Positions 7,684 through 15,884 of a stretch of 64,000 nucleotides of DNA are shown piece after piece; positions within the stretch are counted from its first letter, which is position 1; every line of letters starts with the position of its first letter. The notes beneath the pieces are model-generated. The model made no database searches. It had not been told where the DNA came from and saw only the letters and a list, made by a program, of their open reading frames with translations. The stretch spans positions 106,178 to 170,177 of the forward strand of contig NZ_CANKXK010000009.1 of the NCBI RefSeq assembly GCF_947487605.1, written 5' to 3'. This DNA is from an uncultured Algibacter sp. (lineage in GTDB: Bacteria; Bacteroidota; Bacteroidia; Flavobacteriales; Flavobacteriaceae). The translations under genes were made by a program, and so were the position numbers.

Positions 7684-8925
7684 GTGGCAATCAAAAAATT
7701 ATTAATCATTGGCTTTGTTTGGCCAGAGCCAAGAAGTTCTGCAGCAGGTAGCAGGATGTTGCAATTAGTTGCTGTATTTCAATCTGCTGGTTATCAAATT
7801 ACATTCGCAACTCCATGTGCTAAAAGTGATAATGCGGTTAATTTGGAAGAAAACAATATTGAACAAGTTTCTATAGAGCTAAACAATTCTAGTTTTGATG
7901 ATTTTATAAAAGTATTAAACCCAGATATTGTAATGTTTGATCGCTTTATGATGGAAGAACAATTCGGTTGGCGAGTTACCGAGCATTGTCCAAAGGCATT
8001 AAAGATTCTTGATACCGAAGATTTGCATTGCTTGCGAAAAGGCAGGCGACAAGCATTTAAGGAAGCCAAACCATTTGACACTAAGTATTTATTTAACGAC
8101 ACCGCAAAGCGAGAAATTGCCAGTATTTATAGATGCGATTTAAGTTTGATTATTTCTGAAGTTGAAATGGAAATCCTGAAAAACGACTTTAAAGTAGATG
8201 CATCTCTTTTACTATATGTGCCATTTTTACTCGATAACATTACAGATGAACAACTAAACAAGCAACCGTTCTTTAATGATAGAAAACATTTTATTACGAT
8301 AGGCAATTTTTTACATGAACCAAACTACAATGCCGTTTTATATTTAAAAGAAACTATTTGGCCATTGATAAGAGAGGATTTACCTCATACTGAATTACAC
8401 GTTTATGGGTCTTATGCTTCTCTAAAAGTAAATCAATTACACAATGAAAAACAAGGATTTTTAATTAAAGGATTTGCTGAAGATGCTAATGTTGTCATGC
8501 AAAATGCCAGAGTTTGTTTAGCGCCTATTCGTTTTGGTGCTGGTTTGAAGGGGAAGTTAATAGATGCTATGAGAAATGGAACCCCTTGTGTGATGTCATC
8601 AATTGCTGCTGAAGGCATGTTTGGTAAATTAAAACCAAATGGGTTTATTGAGGATAACCATATACTATTTTCTGAAAAAGCTATTCAGCTTTACAAGGAG
8701 GAAAATGGCTGGGTTGAAAAGCAACAAAACGGATTTCAAATAGTTAATTCGCGCTTTAATAAAACTGAATTTCAAGTTGGCTTAATGTCCAAAATAGTGG
8801 AAACGATTCAACAGCTAACTCAAAAACGATTCAATAACTTTACAGGACTCATGTTGCAGCACAATAGTTTGCAAAGCACAAAGTATATGAGTAAATGGAT
8901 TGAGGAGAAGAATAAAAAGAAATAG
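7684..8925 (+). CDS. Glycosyltransferase, GT-B fold (group 1 like)
   Basis: The 413-residue protein starts at GTG 7684; no in-frame ATG lies before residue 25, and the GTG start leaves the usual N-terminus KKLLIIGFVWPEP intact. The N-terminal half has the first Rossmann fold, with SSAAGSRML as the loop before helix 1. The C-terminal half contains APIRFGAGLKGKLIDAMRNG, the nucleotide-sugar-binding segment of group 1 transferases, followed by TPCVMSSIAAEGM. The acceptor and sugar are unknown. It stands alone, without a polysaccharide cluster around it, and ends convergent with the sirtuin gene. Confidence 0.82.
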   Translation: MAIKKLLIIGFVWPEPRSSAAGSRMLQLVAVFQSAGYQITFATPCAKSDNAVNLEENNIEQVSIELNNSSFDDFIKVLNPDIVMFDRFMMEEQFGWRVTEHCPKALKILDTEDLHCLRKGRRQAFKEAKPFDTKYLFNDTAKREIASIYRCDLSLIISEVEMEILKNDFKVDASLLLYVPFLLDNITDEQLNKQPFFNDRKHFITIGNFLHEPNYNAVLYLKETIWPLIREDLPHTELHVYGSYASLKVNQLHNEKQGFLIKGFAEDANVVMQNARVCLAPIRFGAGLKGKLIDAMRNGTPCVMSSIAAEGMFGKLKPNGFIEDNHILFSEKAIQLYKEENGWVEKQQNGFQIVNSRFNKTEFQVGLMSKIVETIQQLTQKRFNNFTGLMLQHNSLQSTKYMSKWIEEKNKKK

Positions 8926-8967
8926 TTTCTCAAATAATCACTATATGGATAAACTACCTAAAATTAT

Positions 8968-9642
8968 TTATAATAACTCAATAATCTTTTGCATTCCAGC
9001 GGTAGCAGTTTCTGTAATAACCGTTAAATTCTTTTTACTTTCAATATTAGGTTTTGGATCAATAAAGTAAGTTGGGGTATTTTGTGGTACATAATGCATT
9101 AAACTCGCGGCTGGATATACTTGCATAGAGGTGCCAATAATTATTAAAATATCGGCTGTTTCGCAAACCTCTACAGCTTTTTCAATCATGGGGACATCTT
9201 CACCAAACCAAACGATGTGAGGTCTTAATTGGTGTCCTTCTTTACATAGGTCTCCCAAAACTAAATCGGTTGTCCATTTCTGCACATCATTTTCATTAAA
9301 AGAGCTTCTTACTTTTAGTAATTCTCCATGTAAATGTATAATATTGTGGCTACCTGCGCGCTCATGTAAATCATCTACATTTTGAGTGATTACAGTGACT
9401 TTATATTTATTTTCTAGTAAAGCTAAATCGAAATGTGCCTGGTTAGGGTTAACCTCAAAAAGTTGTCTGCGCCTTTGGTTGTAAAAATCTAAAACCAATT
9501 CTGGGTTAGCAGCAAAGCCTTCTGGTGTAGCCACCTCCATGACATCATGTCCTTCCCATAAACCATCAGCATCACGAAAGGTTTTAATGCCACTTTCGGC
9601 GCTCATACCAGCTCCAGTAAGAACTACAATGTGTTTTTTCAT
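8968..9642 (-). CDS. cobB: NAD-dependent protein deacylase, sirtuin
   Basis: The 224-residue sirtuin shows the NAD-binding GAGMSAESGI (10-19), TQNVDD (86-91) and the catalytic His 105 in HLHGELL. Tyr 54 and Arg 57 (YNQR) match the pair that lets SIRT5 and E. coli CobB remove succinyl or malonyl groups, so desuccinylation is a reasonable prediction. The four zinc cysteines of typical sirtuins are not there: only one Cys (GDLCKEG) lies in that stretch, a pattern I believe is common in Bacteroidota. It follows trmD by 6 bp and is probably in its operon. Confidence 0.9.
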   Translation of the reverse strand: MKKHIVVLTGAGMSAESGIKTFRDADGLWEGHDVMEVATPEGFAANPELVLDFYNQRRRQLFEVNPNQAHFDLALLENKYKVTVITQNVDDLHERAGSHNIIHLHGELLKVRSSFNENDVQKWTTDLVLGDLCKEGHQLRPHIVWFGEDVPMIEKAVEVCETADILIIIGTSMQVYPAASLMHYVPQNTPTYFIDPKPNIESKKNLTVITETATAGMQKIIELL

Positions 9643-9648
9643 AATTAA

Positions 9649-10326
9649 TTACTCGTCTAGTAAATCTGGTCTGCGTTCTTTGGTTCGTTGGTAAGCTTGT
9701 TCTTCTCGCCATTTTTCGATTTCAGGAAAGTTACCACTCAACAATAATTCGGGTACTTTCCAGCCTTTATATTCTCGGGGTTTCGTGTAAATAGGAGGGG
9801 CAAGTAAATTATCTTGAAACGAATCGGTTAGGGCAGAGGTCTCATTTCCTAATACACCTGGTATTAATCTAATAACAGCGTCGCACAATACAGCAGCACC
9901 CAATTCGCCACCAGACAAAACATAATCGCCAATAGAAATTTCGCTAGTAATAAAATGGTCGCGTACACGTTGGTCGACTCCTTTATAGTGGCCACAAAGA
10001 ATAATAATATTTTCTTTTAATGAAATTTGATTGGCAATACCTTGATTTAAAGTTTCACCATCTGGCGTCATATAAATAATCTCATCATAATGACGTTTTG
10101 CTTTTAATGCCGAAATACATTTGTCTATTGGTTCAACCATCATTACCATACCAGCGCCACCGCCAAATTGCGTATCGTCAATAGACTTGTAATTATCTGT
10201 AGTATAATCGCGTAAATTATGAAAATGAACTTCAACTAAATTAGCCGCAATAGCGCGTTTTAATATAGAGGCTTCAAAAGGACTCTTAAGTAACTCTGGT
10301 AATACAGTTATAATATCTATGCGCAT
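9649..10326 (-). CDS. trmD: tRNA (guanine-37-N1)-methyltransferase
   Basis: The enzyme (225 residues from ATG 10326) methylates G37 next to the anticodon and prevents frameshifting. It has the trefoil-knot SPOUT signatures [13 protein letters not shown] near residue 56 and [23 protein letters not shown] in the cofactor-binding knot. The ATG at 10326 starts the canonical [12 protein letters not shown]; an earlier in-frame start at 10347 would overlap the promoter. A TATCTTTG -7 box lies 19 bases upstream. Confidence 0.96.
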   Translation of the reverse strand: MRIDIITVLPELLKSPFEASILKRAIAANLVEVHFHNLRDYTTDNYKSIDDTQFGGGAGMVMMVEPIDKCISALKAKRHYDEIIYMTPDGETLNQGIANQISLKENIIILCGHYKGVDQRVRDHFITSEISIGDYVLSGGELGAAVLCDAVIRLIPGVLGNETSALTDSFQDNLLAPPIYTKPREYKGWKVPELLLSGNFPEIEKWREEQAYQRTKERRPDLLDE

Positions 10327-10344
10327 CGTGTAATTTGTGTTGTA

Positions 10345-10352
10345 CAAAGATA
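10345..10352 (-). promoter_or_regulatory. -7 box upstream of trmD
   Basis: The minus strand reads TATCTTTG, an exact TAnnTTTG element, with 18 bases between its end and the trmD ATG. It would drive trmD and the sirtuin gene. Confidence 0.6.
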
Positions 10353-10487
10353 ATTGAATTGTTTGGGATTTTGGAGGTCGTTCTTTTTTGGTTGGATTAA
10401 TTCAAAATGAAAGTTTCGATTTTTAAATAAAACAAGTTCAACACAAGTTAAATTTATCTATTGTTAAACAAAATCAAGACACGTTAT

Positions 10488-10870
10488 TTATCCAAAAAAA
10501 GTTAAATTGGTATCTTTTATAAAACCTTCACGTTTGTATAAATGTTGAGCAGGATTAGTAAGCTCAGTTTGAATAATTAGGCCTTTATGTTTTTTCCTTG
10601 CAAAGTACTTTGGCTTTATTAAATTAGAGCAGTACCAATGCTTTTATTTCTGTAGATAGAATCTATGTATAAATCATTTAGTAAATACATAGGGTGCATA
10701 GATGTAGAAGAGTATAAAAAATATAATTGCGTAAAACCAACAGCCATATTATTAATAAGGGTAATATAAATAATGGAGTCTTGTTTTGTAAGGCGTTCTT
10801 TTAAAAATGTACGTACCGCTTCATAGTTAGATTCTTGTTTATAAAAAACGCGGTAGCCATCAAAATTCCA
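10488..10870 (-). pseudogene. Decayed GNAT acetyltransferase
   Basis: On the minus strand a frame without any start encodes FDGYRVFYKQESNYEAV through LNDLYIDSIYRNKSIGTALI and then hits two stop codons (near 10618-10623). Another frame carries on with KYFARKKHKGLII, then NPAQHLYKREGF, and stops at 10488. Together the two parts match a whole GNAT N-acetyltransferase: a LNDLYI strand, an RNKSIGTAL acetyl-CoA loop (usually RGKGxGxxL) and the NPAQxLYxRxGF tail. At least one frameshift is needed, and the first 15-20 residues are missing, replaced by the terminator at 10872. The gene is therefore broken. The intact relatives in this window are at 16652 and 25980. Confidence 0.8.
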
Positions 10871-10871
10871 T

Positions 10872-10905
10872 AAAAAAATCTGTAATGTGAATTACAGATT
10901 TTTTT
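10872..10905. terminator. Hairpin terminator
   Basis: AAAAAAATCTGTAAT (10872-10886) and ATTACAGATTTTTTT (10891-10905) form a 15-bp stem with a GTGA loop and runs of A and T on the two sides. It ends the gene at 10923 on the minus strand. Confidence 0.88.
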
Positions 10906-10922
10906 ATTTTTAATAGGAACAA

Positions 10923-11543
10923 TTAAGCGCCTTTTTGCTTGTTTATTTCGTCTTGTAATTGACGACGAACTTTTTGTTCGCGCTCTAGTGCTGTTTTACG
11001 GTGTTCATCAAATTCTTCTTCAATCTCAGATAAAGCTTTTTTAGCATCACGGGTAATAGAGTTACTATTTTTGAATTTGTAAACAAATAAAATAAGTAGT
11101 GCTAAAAGGATACCAATAATACTCCACATAAGCATGTTGTAACTAGTCTTACTCATTTGCAAACCAAATAATGCCATATTATTTTTTTCGCTATTAGTCT
11201 TATCTAAGTCAGTTTTGGTATTTAAAAGATTCGACTTTAAATCTGCTATTTCTTTAACTTGAGAGTCAACTATAGCTTGTGTTTCGGTAAGGTTTTTATG
11301 AGCTGTTTTTAAGGAATCAATAGTATGCGCTCTTAAAGTGAGTAGCAGGCTACGTTTAACAGCTTCATATGGAGAGCCATTTGTGCCTTTAAAATTACCA
11401 GATTTTTTTAAAACATATTCGAATTGGCTATCTATGGTACCACTATTTATTGACAGCTCTTCTTCTTGTGTGGTTTGTGCATTTAAGGTTAAAGCAAAGA
11501 CACTAAAAAATATCGCTAGGGTGATATATTTAAGGTATTTCAT
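10923..11543 (-). CDS. Exported coiled-coil protein with one membrane helix, trmD-linked
   Basis: The 206-residue protein has a signal peptide (MKYLKYITLAIFFSVFALTLNAQ), a periplasmic helical part with heptad-like repeats (residues 75-125), a membrane helix at about 138-155 and a charged cytoplasmic coiled coil to the end (ALSEIEEEFDEHRKTALEREQKVRRQLQDE). It resembles a conserved flavobacterial protein located next to trmD and sometimes mislabelled tRNA methyltransferase; no methyltransferase motif is present. The function is unknown. A structural or signalling role across the inner membrane is all that the layout suggests. Confidence 0.75.
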   Translation of the reverse strand: MKYLKYITLAIFFSVFALTLNAQTTQEEELSINSGTIDSQFEYVLKKSGNFKGTNGSPYEAVKRSLLLTLRAHTIDSLKTAHKNLTETQAIVDSQVKEIADLKSNLLNTKTDLDKTNSEKNNMALFGLQMSKTSYNMLMWSIIGILLALLILFVYKFKNSNSITRDAKKALSEIEEEFDEHRKTALEREQKVRRQLQDEINKQKGA

Positions 11544-11623
11544 TGAAGATTGGTTTAAATTGGTTGTTTTTCGTTTTACGAATTTATAAAATATTGTTTA
11601 CTAATAGCACATGTTCATCAAAA

Positions 11624-11642
11624 AGCCTCACATTGTGAGGCT
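11624..11642 (-). terminator. Orphan hairpin, terminator-like on the minus strand
   Basis: AGCCTCACA and TGTGAGGCT form a 9-bp stem with one central T. On the minus strand the stem is followed by TTTTT, as in an intrinsic terminator, yet no gene on that strand lies upstream between 11643 and 11899. The rest of the gap 11544-11899 is very AT-rich and shows no other recognisable gene or site. Confidence 0.55.
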
Positions 11643-11899
11643 AATTAATATACGAACAAGATTATATTTTAGATTTTTTCTATTAATAATATGTATAACG
11701 TCTTACTTTGGGATTGGGTTACCCTTAATGTTAATTTTTTCTATATGCATATTTTATTGGTAGGTTATCAGCTTGATTTTTAAATGTTCAAAAAATCAAA
11801 TACCATTTTTTGTTAAAAACTTTTTAAATAACGTTTGAGAATATCATCTGAATATTTCCCAAATAAGAGTAAATTAAACTTTTGTTATCAAAAAGAGAT

Positions 11900-12682
11900 A
11901 TGATTAAATTATTTAAAACCAGAGCAATGACATTTTCCATTTTAGCTACTATTTGTAGTATTTTAGTTGTATTATTTACTTTATTAAGTACAAATCAAAA
12001 AGATTTGGATTCTAAAAAATCACAAGATGACCTACAAAAATCTGTTGATAAAGTTTCTGAATCTTTAAAAAAGAGTTTAGACAAAACAACAAAGATTATT
12101 GATGAAATAGATTCATTAGGAAACGGTTTATCTGGAGTTAAGGATAGTTTAAAAAATTCATTAAACGAAGCTAGGAAATTTCAAAATCTTGTAGATGAAC
12201 AGTTAAGAATAGCCAAATTAAAATTTGAATCAGAGGCTGCAAATATTGTTGCTAATAGTGAAAAAAACATTTTTGTTGAATCCCCTACTGACTCATCAAA
12301 ATATCATTTTCAAATTACATTTCAAAATGTTGGTAACAGGAATGGTATTATAAAGAAGATAAAAAGGGCGTTTTTAGTTGTTGATGAAGATTTAAATGTT
12401 AAAGAAACACTTTTTAATTATATTGAAGAATCAAACGATTTAATTAATGGAAATAGAGGTGTATATTTTATTAAAAATAGCAATCCTTTTGAAAAGGAAT
12501 ATTTGAAAACAACTAAAGACAATTTTGTGCACATAGTTCAATTTATCTACGAAGATGAAATTACCAAAAAAAGTGTTGAGAAAACAGAATATTTTAGATG
12601 GTTTGGTTTTAACGCAAATGGTTATACGTTTAATAACCTTAAGGATATTAATATTAGGAAATTTAAAGATTTATTAGATTGA
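11900..12682 (+). CDS. Unrecognised membrane-anchored coiled-coil protein
   Basis: From the ATG at 11900 the protein has 260 residues; a TTG at 11882 in the same frame is less likely. One membrane helix lies at residues 11-30. A coiled coil follows at about 33-110 (KSVDKVSESLKKSLDKTTKIIDEIDS). The rest, 115-260, looks like a compact beta-rich domain (FQITFQNVGNRNGIIKKIKRAFLVV, then FVHIVQFIYEDE). I do not recognise the family. It is flanked by long AT-rich gaps, is expressed alone and has no conserved neighbours, which suggests an accessory gene. No signal or enzyme motif is seen. Confidence 0.6.
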   Translation: MIKLFKTRAMTFSILATICSILVVLFTLLSTNQKDLDSKKSQDDLQKSVDKVSESLKKSLDKTTKIIDEIDSLGNGLSGVKDSLKNSLNEARKFQNLVDEQLRIAKLKFESEAANIVANSEKNIFVESPTDSSKYHFQITFQNVGNRNGIIKKIKRAFLVVDEDLNVKETLFNYIEESNDLINGNRGVYFIKNSNPFEKEYLKTTKDNFVHIVQFIYEDEITKKSVEKTEYFRWFGFNANGYTFNNLKDINIRKFKDLLD

Positions 12683-12731
12683 AGTATGTTAGATTAATTA
12701 TTTCTTGTAAAAAAAATATTTTAAAGACCTT

Positions 12732-14219
12732 CTAAAACCCAAGTATATTAAGAAACAAAGGTGAAATCATCATATAGTAAACCCATCGCCTAACCTTGGC
12801 AATATATTTTGCTAGTCTTATTACTTGATGACTATAACCATATTCGTTATCGTACCAAATATATAGAACTATATTTTTAGCATCAGGCCTAATAATGGTG
12901 GCCTTACTATCATAAATTGAAGGCGCCGAGGAGCCAATAATATCGCTCGAAACAAGCTCGTCACTTAGCTCGTATTTTATTTGCTCAACCAAATCACCTT
13001 CTAAAGCATATTTTTTCATGATGGTATTTATGCCATTAAGAGATACTTTTTTATCTAATTCTAAATTCAAAATAGCTAGAGAGCCATTGGGAACTGGAAC
13101 GCGAATCGCATTCGAAGTTAATTTACCTTCTAAACTTGGGAGTGCCTTAGAAACTGCTTTACCAGCACCAGTTTCAGTAATCACCATATTTAACCCTGCG
13201 GCACGACCACGACGGTATTTACTGTGAAAATTATCAACTAAATTCTGATCGTTAGTATAAGCATGTATTGTTTCTAAATGACCATTTTTAACTCCAAATG
13301 AATCTTCCATTACTTTAAGAATTGGTGTAATAGCATTTGTAGTACATGATGCTGCTGAAAAAATATCTACAGAATCTGGATCGTTTTCAGAATGATTAAC
13401 ACCATAAACAATATTAGGGATACCTTTTCCAGGCGCTGTTAATAATACTTTATCTACTCCTTTTGATATTAAATGTCTACTTAATGCTTCTTTGTCTCTG
13501 AAAGCACCTGTATTATCGATAACTAAAGCATTTTGAATATTGAATTTTGTGTAATCTATATCTTCTGGTGCATTAGCAGATATAATATTTACTGTTGTGC
13601 CATTAATTATTAAAGCATTCTTCTTAGCATCAATAGACACAGTTCCTGGAAAATCACCATGAACAGAATCGTTACGTAGCAATGAAGCCCTTTTTTCAAG
13701 AATTTCGGCATTAATAACACCCCTAGTAACAATAGCACGAAGTCTTAATTGACTGCCTTTTCCTGTGCGTGCCATAAGTTCGCGAGCTACTAAGCGTCCA
13801 ATTCTTCCAAAACCATATAAAACAACATCTTTGGGTTCTATTTTTTCGTTTTTGTTTGCGTCCTTAAGTTTTTGAATGATAAATGCTGTGGCATTGTCGT
13901 ATTTGTTATCTTCTAAATGATACTCATAGGTAAGTTTCCCAATATCTAATTTTGCTGGCGGTATATCAAGGGTTTTTATTGCTTGCGCAATTTCTACAGA
14001 GTCAAAAATTGAAATTGGCTTTTGCACAAACTTACCTGCATATTCATGCAAACTTAAAATTTGGCTAACGTTTCTATCAATCAATTGATTTCTAAAAATA
14101 ACGAGTTCTATTGATTTATCATACCATAAATCACTAACTGTTTTTATAAATTCCACAGTCGCTCGTCTGCGATCTGCTTGAAATGATAATTCTTTCTCGT
14201 AAGTTTTGTTAAAAGACAT
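12732..14219 (-). CDS. gap: Glyceraldehyde-3-phosphate dehydrogenase, long form
   Basis: Starting at ATG 14219 the enzyme has 495 residues, against about 335 in classical GAPDH. An N-terminal extension of about 130 residues precedes the Rossmann domain (LYGFGRIGRLVARELMARTGKG). The catalytic cysteine is in SAASCTTNAITP, and HAYTNDQNLVDNFH and the C-terminal YDNEYGYSHQVIRL are standard. This long type is known in Bacteroidota beside a short glycolytic form and may have another cofactor preference or direction. The last 12 residues (MMISPLFLNILGF region) look like an added tail compared with what I expect for the family, possibly from a lost stop codon. Confidence 0.92.
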   Translation of the reverse strand: MSFNKTYEKELSFQADRRRATVEFIKTVSDLWYDKSIELVIFRNQLIDRNVSQILSLHEYAGKFVQKPISIFDSVEIAQAIKTLDIPPAKLDIGKLTYEYHLEDNKYDNATAFIIQKLKDANKNEKIEPKDVVLYGFGRIGRLVARELMARTGKGSQLRLRAIVTRGVINAEILEKRASLLRNDSVHGDFPGTVSIDAKKNALIINGTTVNIISANAPEDIDYTKFNIQNALVIDNTGAFRDKEALSRHLISKGVDKVLLTAPGKGIPNIVYGVNHSENDPDSVDIFSAASCTTNAITPILKVMEDSFGVKNGHLETIHAYTNDQNLVDNFHSKYRRGRAAGLNMVITETGAGKAVSKALPSLEGKLTSNAIRVPVPNGSLAILNLELDKKVSLNGINTIMKKYALEGDLVEQIKYELSDELVSSDIIGSSAPSIYDSKATIIRPDAKNIVLYIWYDNEYGYSHQVIRLAKYIAKVRRWVYYMMISPLFLNILGF

Positions 14220-14255
14220 TGCTAAATGTTTAGTATGTTGTTTGAAAAATTTTGG

Positions 14256-14263
14256 CAAAAATA
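14256..14263 (-). promoter_or_regulatory. -7 box upstream of the GAPDH gene
   Basis: The minus strand reads TATTTTTG, matching TAnnTTTG, 36 bases before the ATG at 14219. The earlier in-frame start at 14258 would overlap this box, which supports the shorter start. Confidence 0.5.
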
Positions 14264-14301
14264 CTATATTTCAAACGTTTTCGTAGCGTATTTTGTAAAA
14301 A

Positions 14302-14328
14302 AATAACCCTCTAAAAAGAGGGCTATTT
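14302..14328 (-). terminator. Terminator of the HtrA-like protease gene
   Basis: CCCTCT and AGAGGG form a stem around AAAAA/TTTTT, extended by AATA/TATT. On the minus strand the stem is followed by a run of seven T. It lies just after the protease stop codon at 14351. Confidence 0.85.
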
Positions 14329-14350
14329 CAACTAAACAATAAAAACAAAA

Positions 14351-15760
14351 TTATCTAAAATTATAGCGTTCTTTTTCGCCTTCAGAATTAATTAACTCTA
14401 TTCTTAAAGGTTCTGAAGCGGACTGATTTCTTATAATGTCTTGAGCATCGTCAACCGAATTTACTTTAATATCATTTATTGCAGTAATTATGGTACCTTC
14501 TTTTACATTGTTGTTTTTCCAATAGTCGGCATATTCATCATCTAATTTTGAGATTTTAATCCCATTACTAATGTTATGTTTCTTTAAATCTTGAGGCTTT
14601 AAATTTTTTACTTGCCCTACAAGAGGAAGAACAAAAGTTTCATTTCTTATTAGTTTAACAGGAACTGTTTTTAAAACTCCATCTCTAGATAGTGTTACAT
14701 TAACAATATCATCAGGGCGTTTTGTATTAAGGTGGCCACTTAAATCTGCAAATTTTGTTATCTTAACATTATCAATTTTTTTAATAATATCACCTTTTTT
14801 TAATCCTGCTTTTTCAGCACCCGAATCCTCAACGACACTGTCTACATAAAAACCTTGTGTATCTTCAACGCCTATTTGTTCTGCGGAATTACTATTTAAA
14901 GTACCGCCTGTAATACCCAAAATACCATTTTGTACATTACCATACTCCATAATATCTTCAACAACTTTTCTAGCAATATTACTAGGGACTGCAAAAGAAT
15001 AGCCTATATATGAGCCTGTTTGAGATGAAATAGCAGTGTTAATGCCAATAAGTTCGCCATTAGTATTTATAAGTGCACCACCAGAGTTTCCAGGATTTAC
15101 AGCTGCATCGGTTTGAATAAAAGAGTGTACATTTTTTCCAGTTGGATCAAGGTTTCTTGATTTGGCACTAATAATACCAGCAGTAACTGTAGAAGTTAAA
15201 TTAAAAGGATTACCAACAGCTAAAACCCATTCGCCTATTTTTGCTTGGTCGGAGTCACCAAAGGTTGCGAACGGTAAATCTTCATCAGCTTCAATTTTTA
15301 AGAGCGCAATATCTGTTTTTGGGTCTGTACCAATAATTTTAGCAGTATAGGTTTTATTGTCATTAAGTGTTACAGATAATTCTTGAGATTTATCAATTAC
15401 ATGGTTATTTGTAATGATATAACCGTCTGGTGAAATAATAACACCAGAGCCAGTACCAACTTGGGCGCGTTGCTTACGTCTTCCAAAAAATAAATCTTCA
15501 AAAGTTAGCTGCCCTGTACTTAAAGTTAAGTTTTTTACATGAACAACTGTATGGATACTATTTTCTGCTGCGATAGCAAAATCTGGAGCTTCATAAGCTT
15601 TATATAACGTATTAGTGGTGCTTGCAGGCAGAAAAGTAGGCATGGTTTCTTGTGTATTTACAACAACGGCCTGTTCTTCTTCTAAAAATAATTTGTACGC
15701 ACCTAAGGTGAAAATGCCACCTAATGCCGAAATCAATACTAATGATAAAATCTTCTTCAT
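14351..15760 (-). CDS. HtrA/DegP-like periplasmic serine protease
   Basis: The protease of 469 residues has an N-terminal signal or anchor helix (MKKILSLVLISALGGIFTLGAY). The catalytic triad is visible as His 120 (TNNHV), Asp 150 (KTDIALLKI) and Ser 226 (NPGNSGGAL). Two PDZ domains follow, one around AEKAGLKKGDIIKKIDNV and one around KEGTIITAINDIKVNS. Such enzymes degrade or refold damaged envelope proteins and are heat-shock proteins in many bacteria. Length and domain order are normal for a Do-like protease. It is a single-gene unit with its own terminator. Confidence 0.95.
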   Translation of the reverse strand: MKKILSLVLISALGGIFTLGAYKLFLEEEQAVVVNTQETMPTFLPASTTNTLYKAYEAPDFAIAAENSIHTVVHVKNLTLSTGQLTFEDLFFGRRKQRAQVGTGSGVIISPDGYIITNNHVIDKSQELSVTLNDNKTYTAKIIGTDPKTDIALLKIEADEDLPFATFGDSDQAKIGEWVLAVGNPFNLTSTVTAGIISAKSRNLDPTGKNVHSFIQTDAAVNPGNSGGALINTNGELIGINTAISSQTGSYIGYSFAVPSNIARKVVEDIMEYGNVQNGILGITGGTLNSNSAEQIGVEDTQGFYVDSVVEDSGAEKAGLKKGDIIKKIDNVKITKFADLSGHLNTKRPDDIVNVTLSRDGVLKTVPVKLIRNETFVLPLVGQVKNLKPQDLKKHNISNGIKISKLDDEYADYWKNNNVKEGTIITAINDIKVNSVDDAQDIIRNQSASEPLRIELINSEGEKERYNFR

Positions 15761-15867
15761 AATTTTCAGTTTAAGTTTTATTATTAACGTTTAAAATTAA
15801 TTATTTATTGAATCCAAAATTCAACTTTAACGACTATTTAACAATCAAAAAAACAGTTTTATATTCA

Positions 15868-15875
15868 TATATTTG
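15868..15875 (+). promoter_or_regulatory. -7 box immediately before dapF
   Basis: TATATTTG is an exact TAnnTTTG element ending only 9 bases before the dapF ATG. If used, the transcript would have almost no leader. Confidence 0.45.
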
Positions 15876-15884
15876 TGCCTTAAT

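Noticed and set aside
11643..11720. 15-codon minus-strand ORF MHIEKINIKGNPIPK before the orphan terminator
   Set aside because: Preceded directly by a stop codon, with no similarity I recognise; too short to support.
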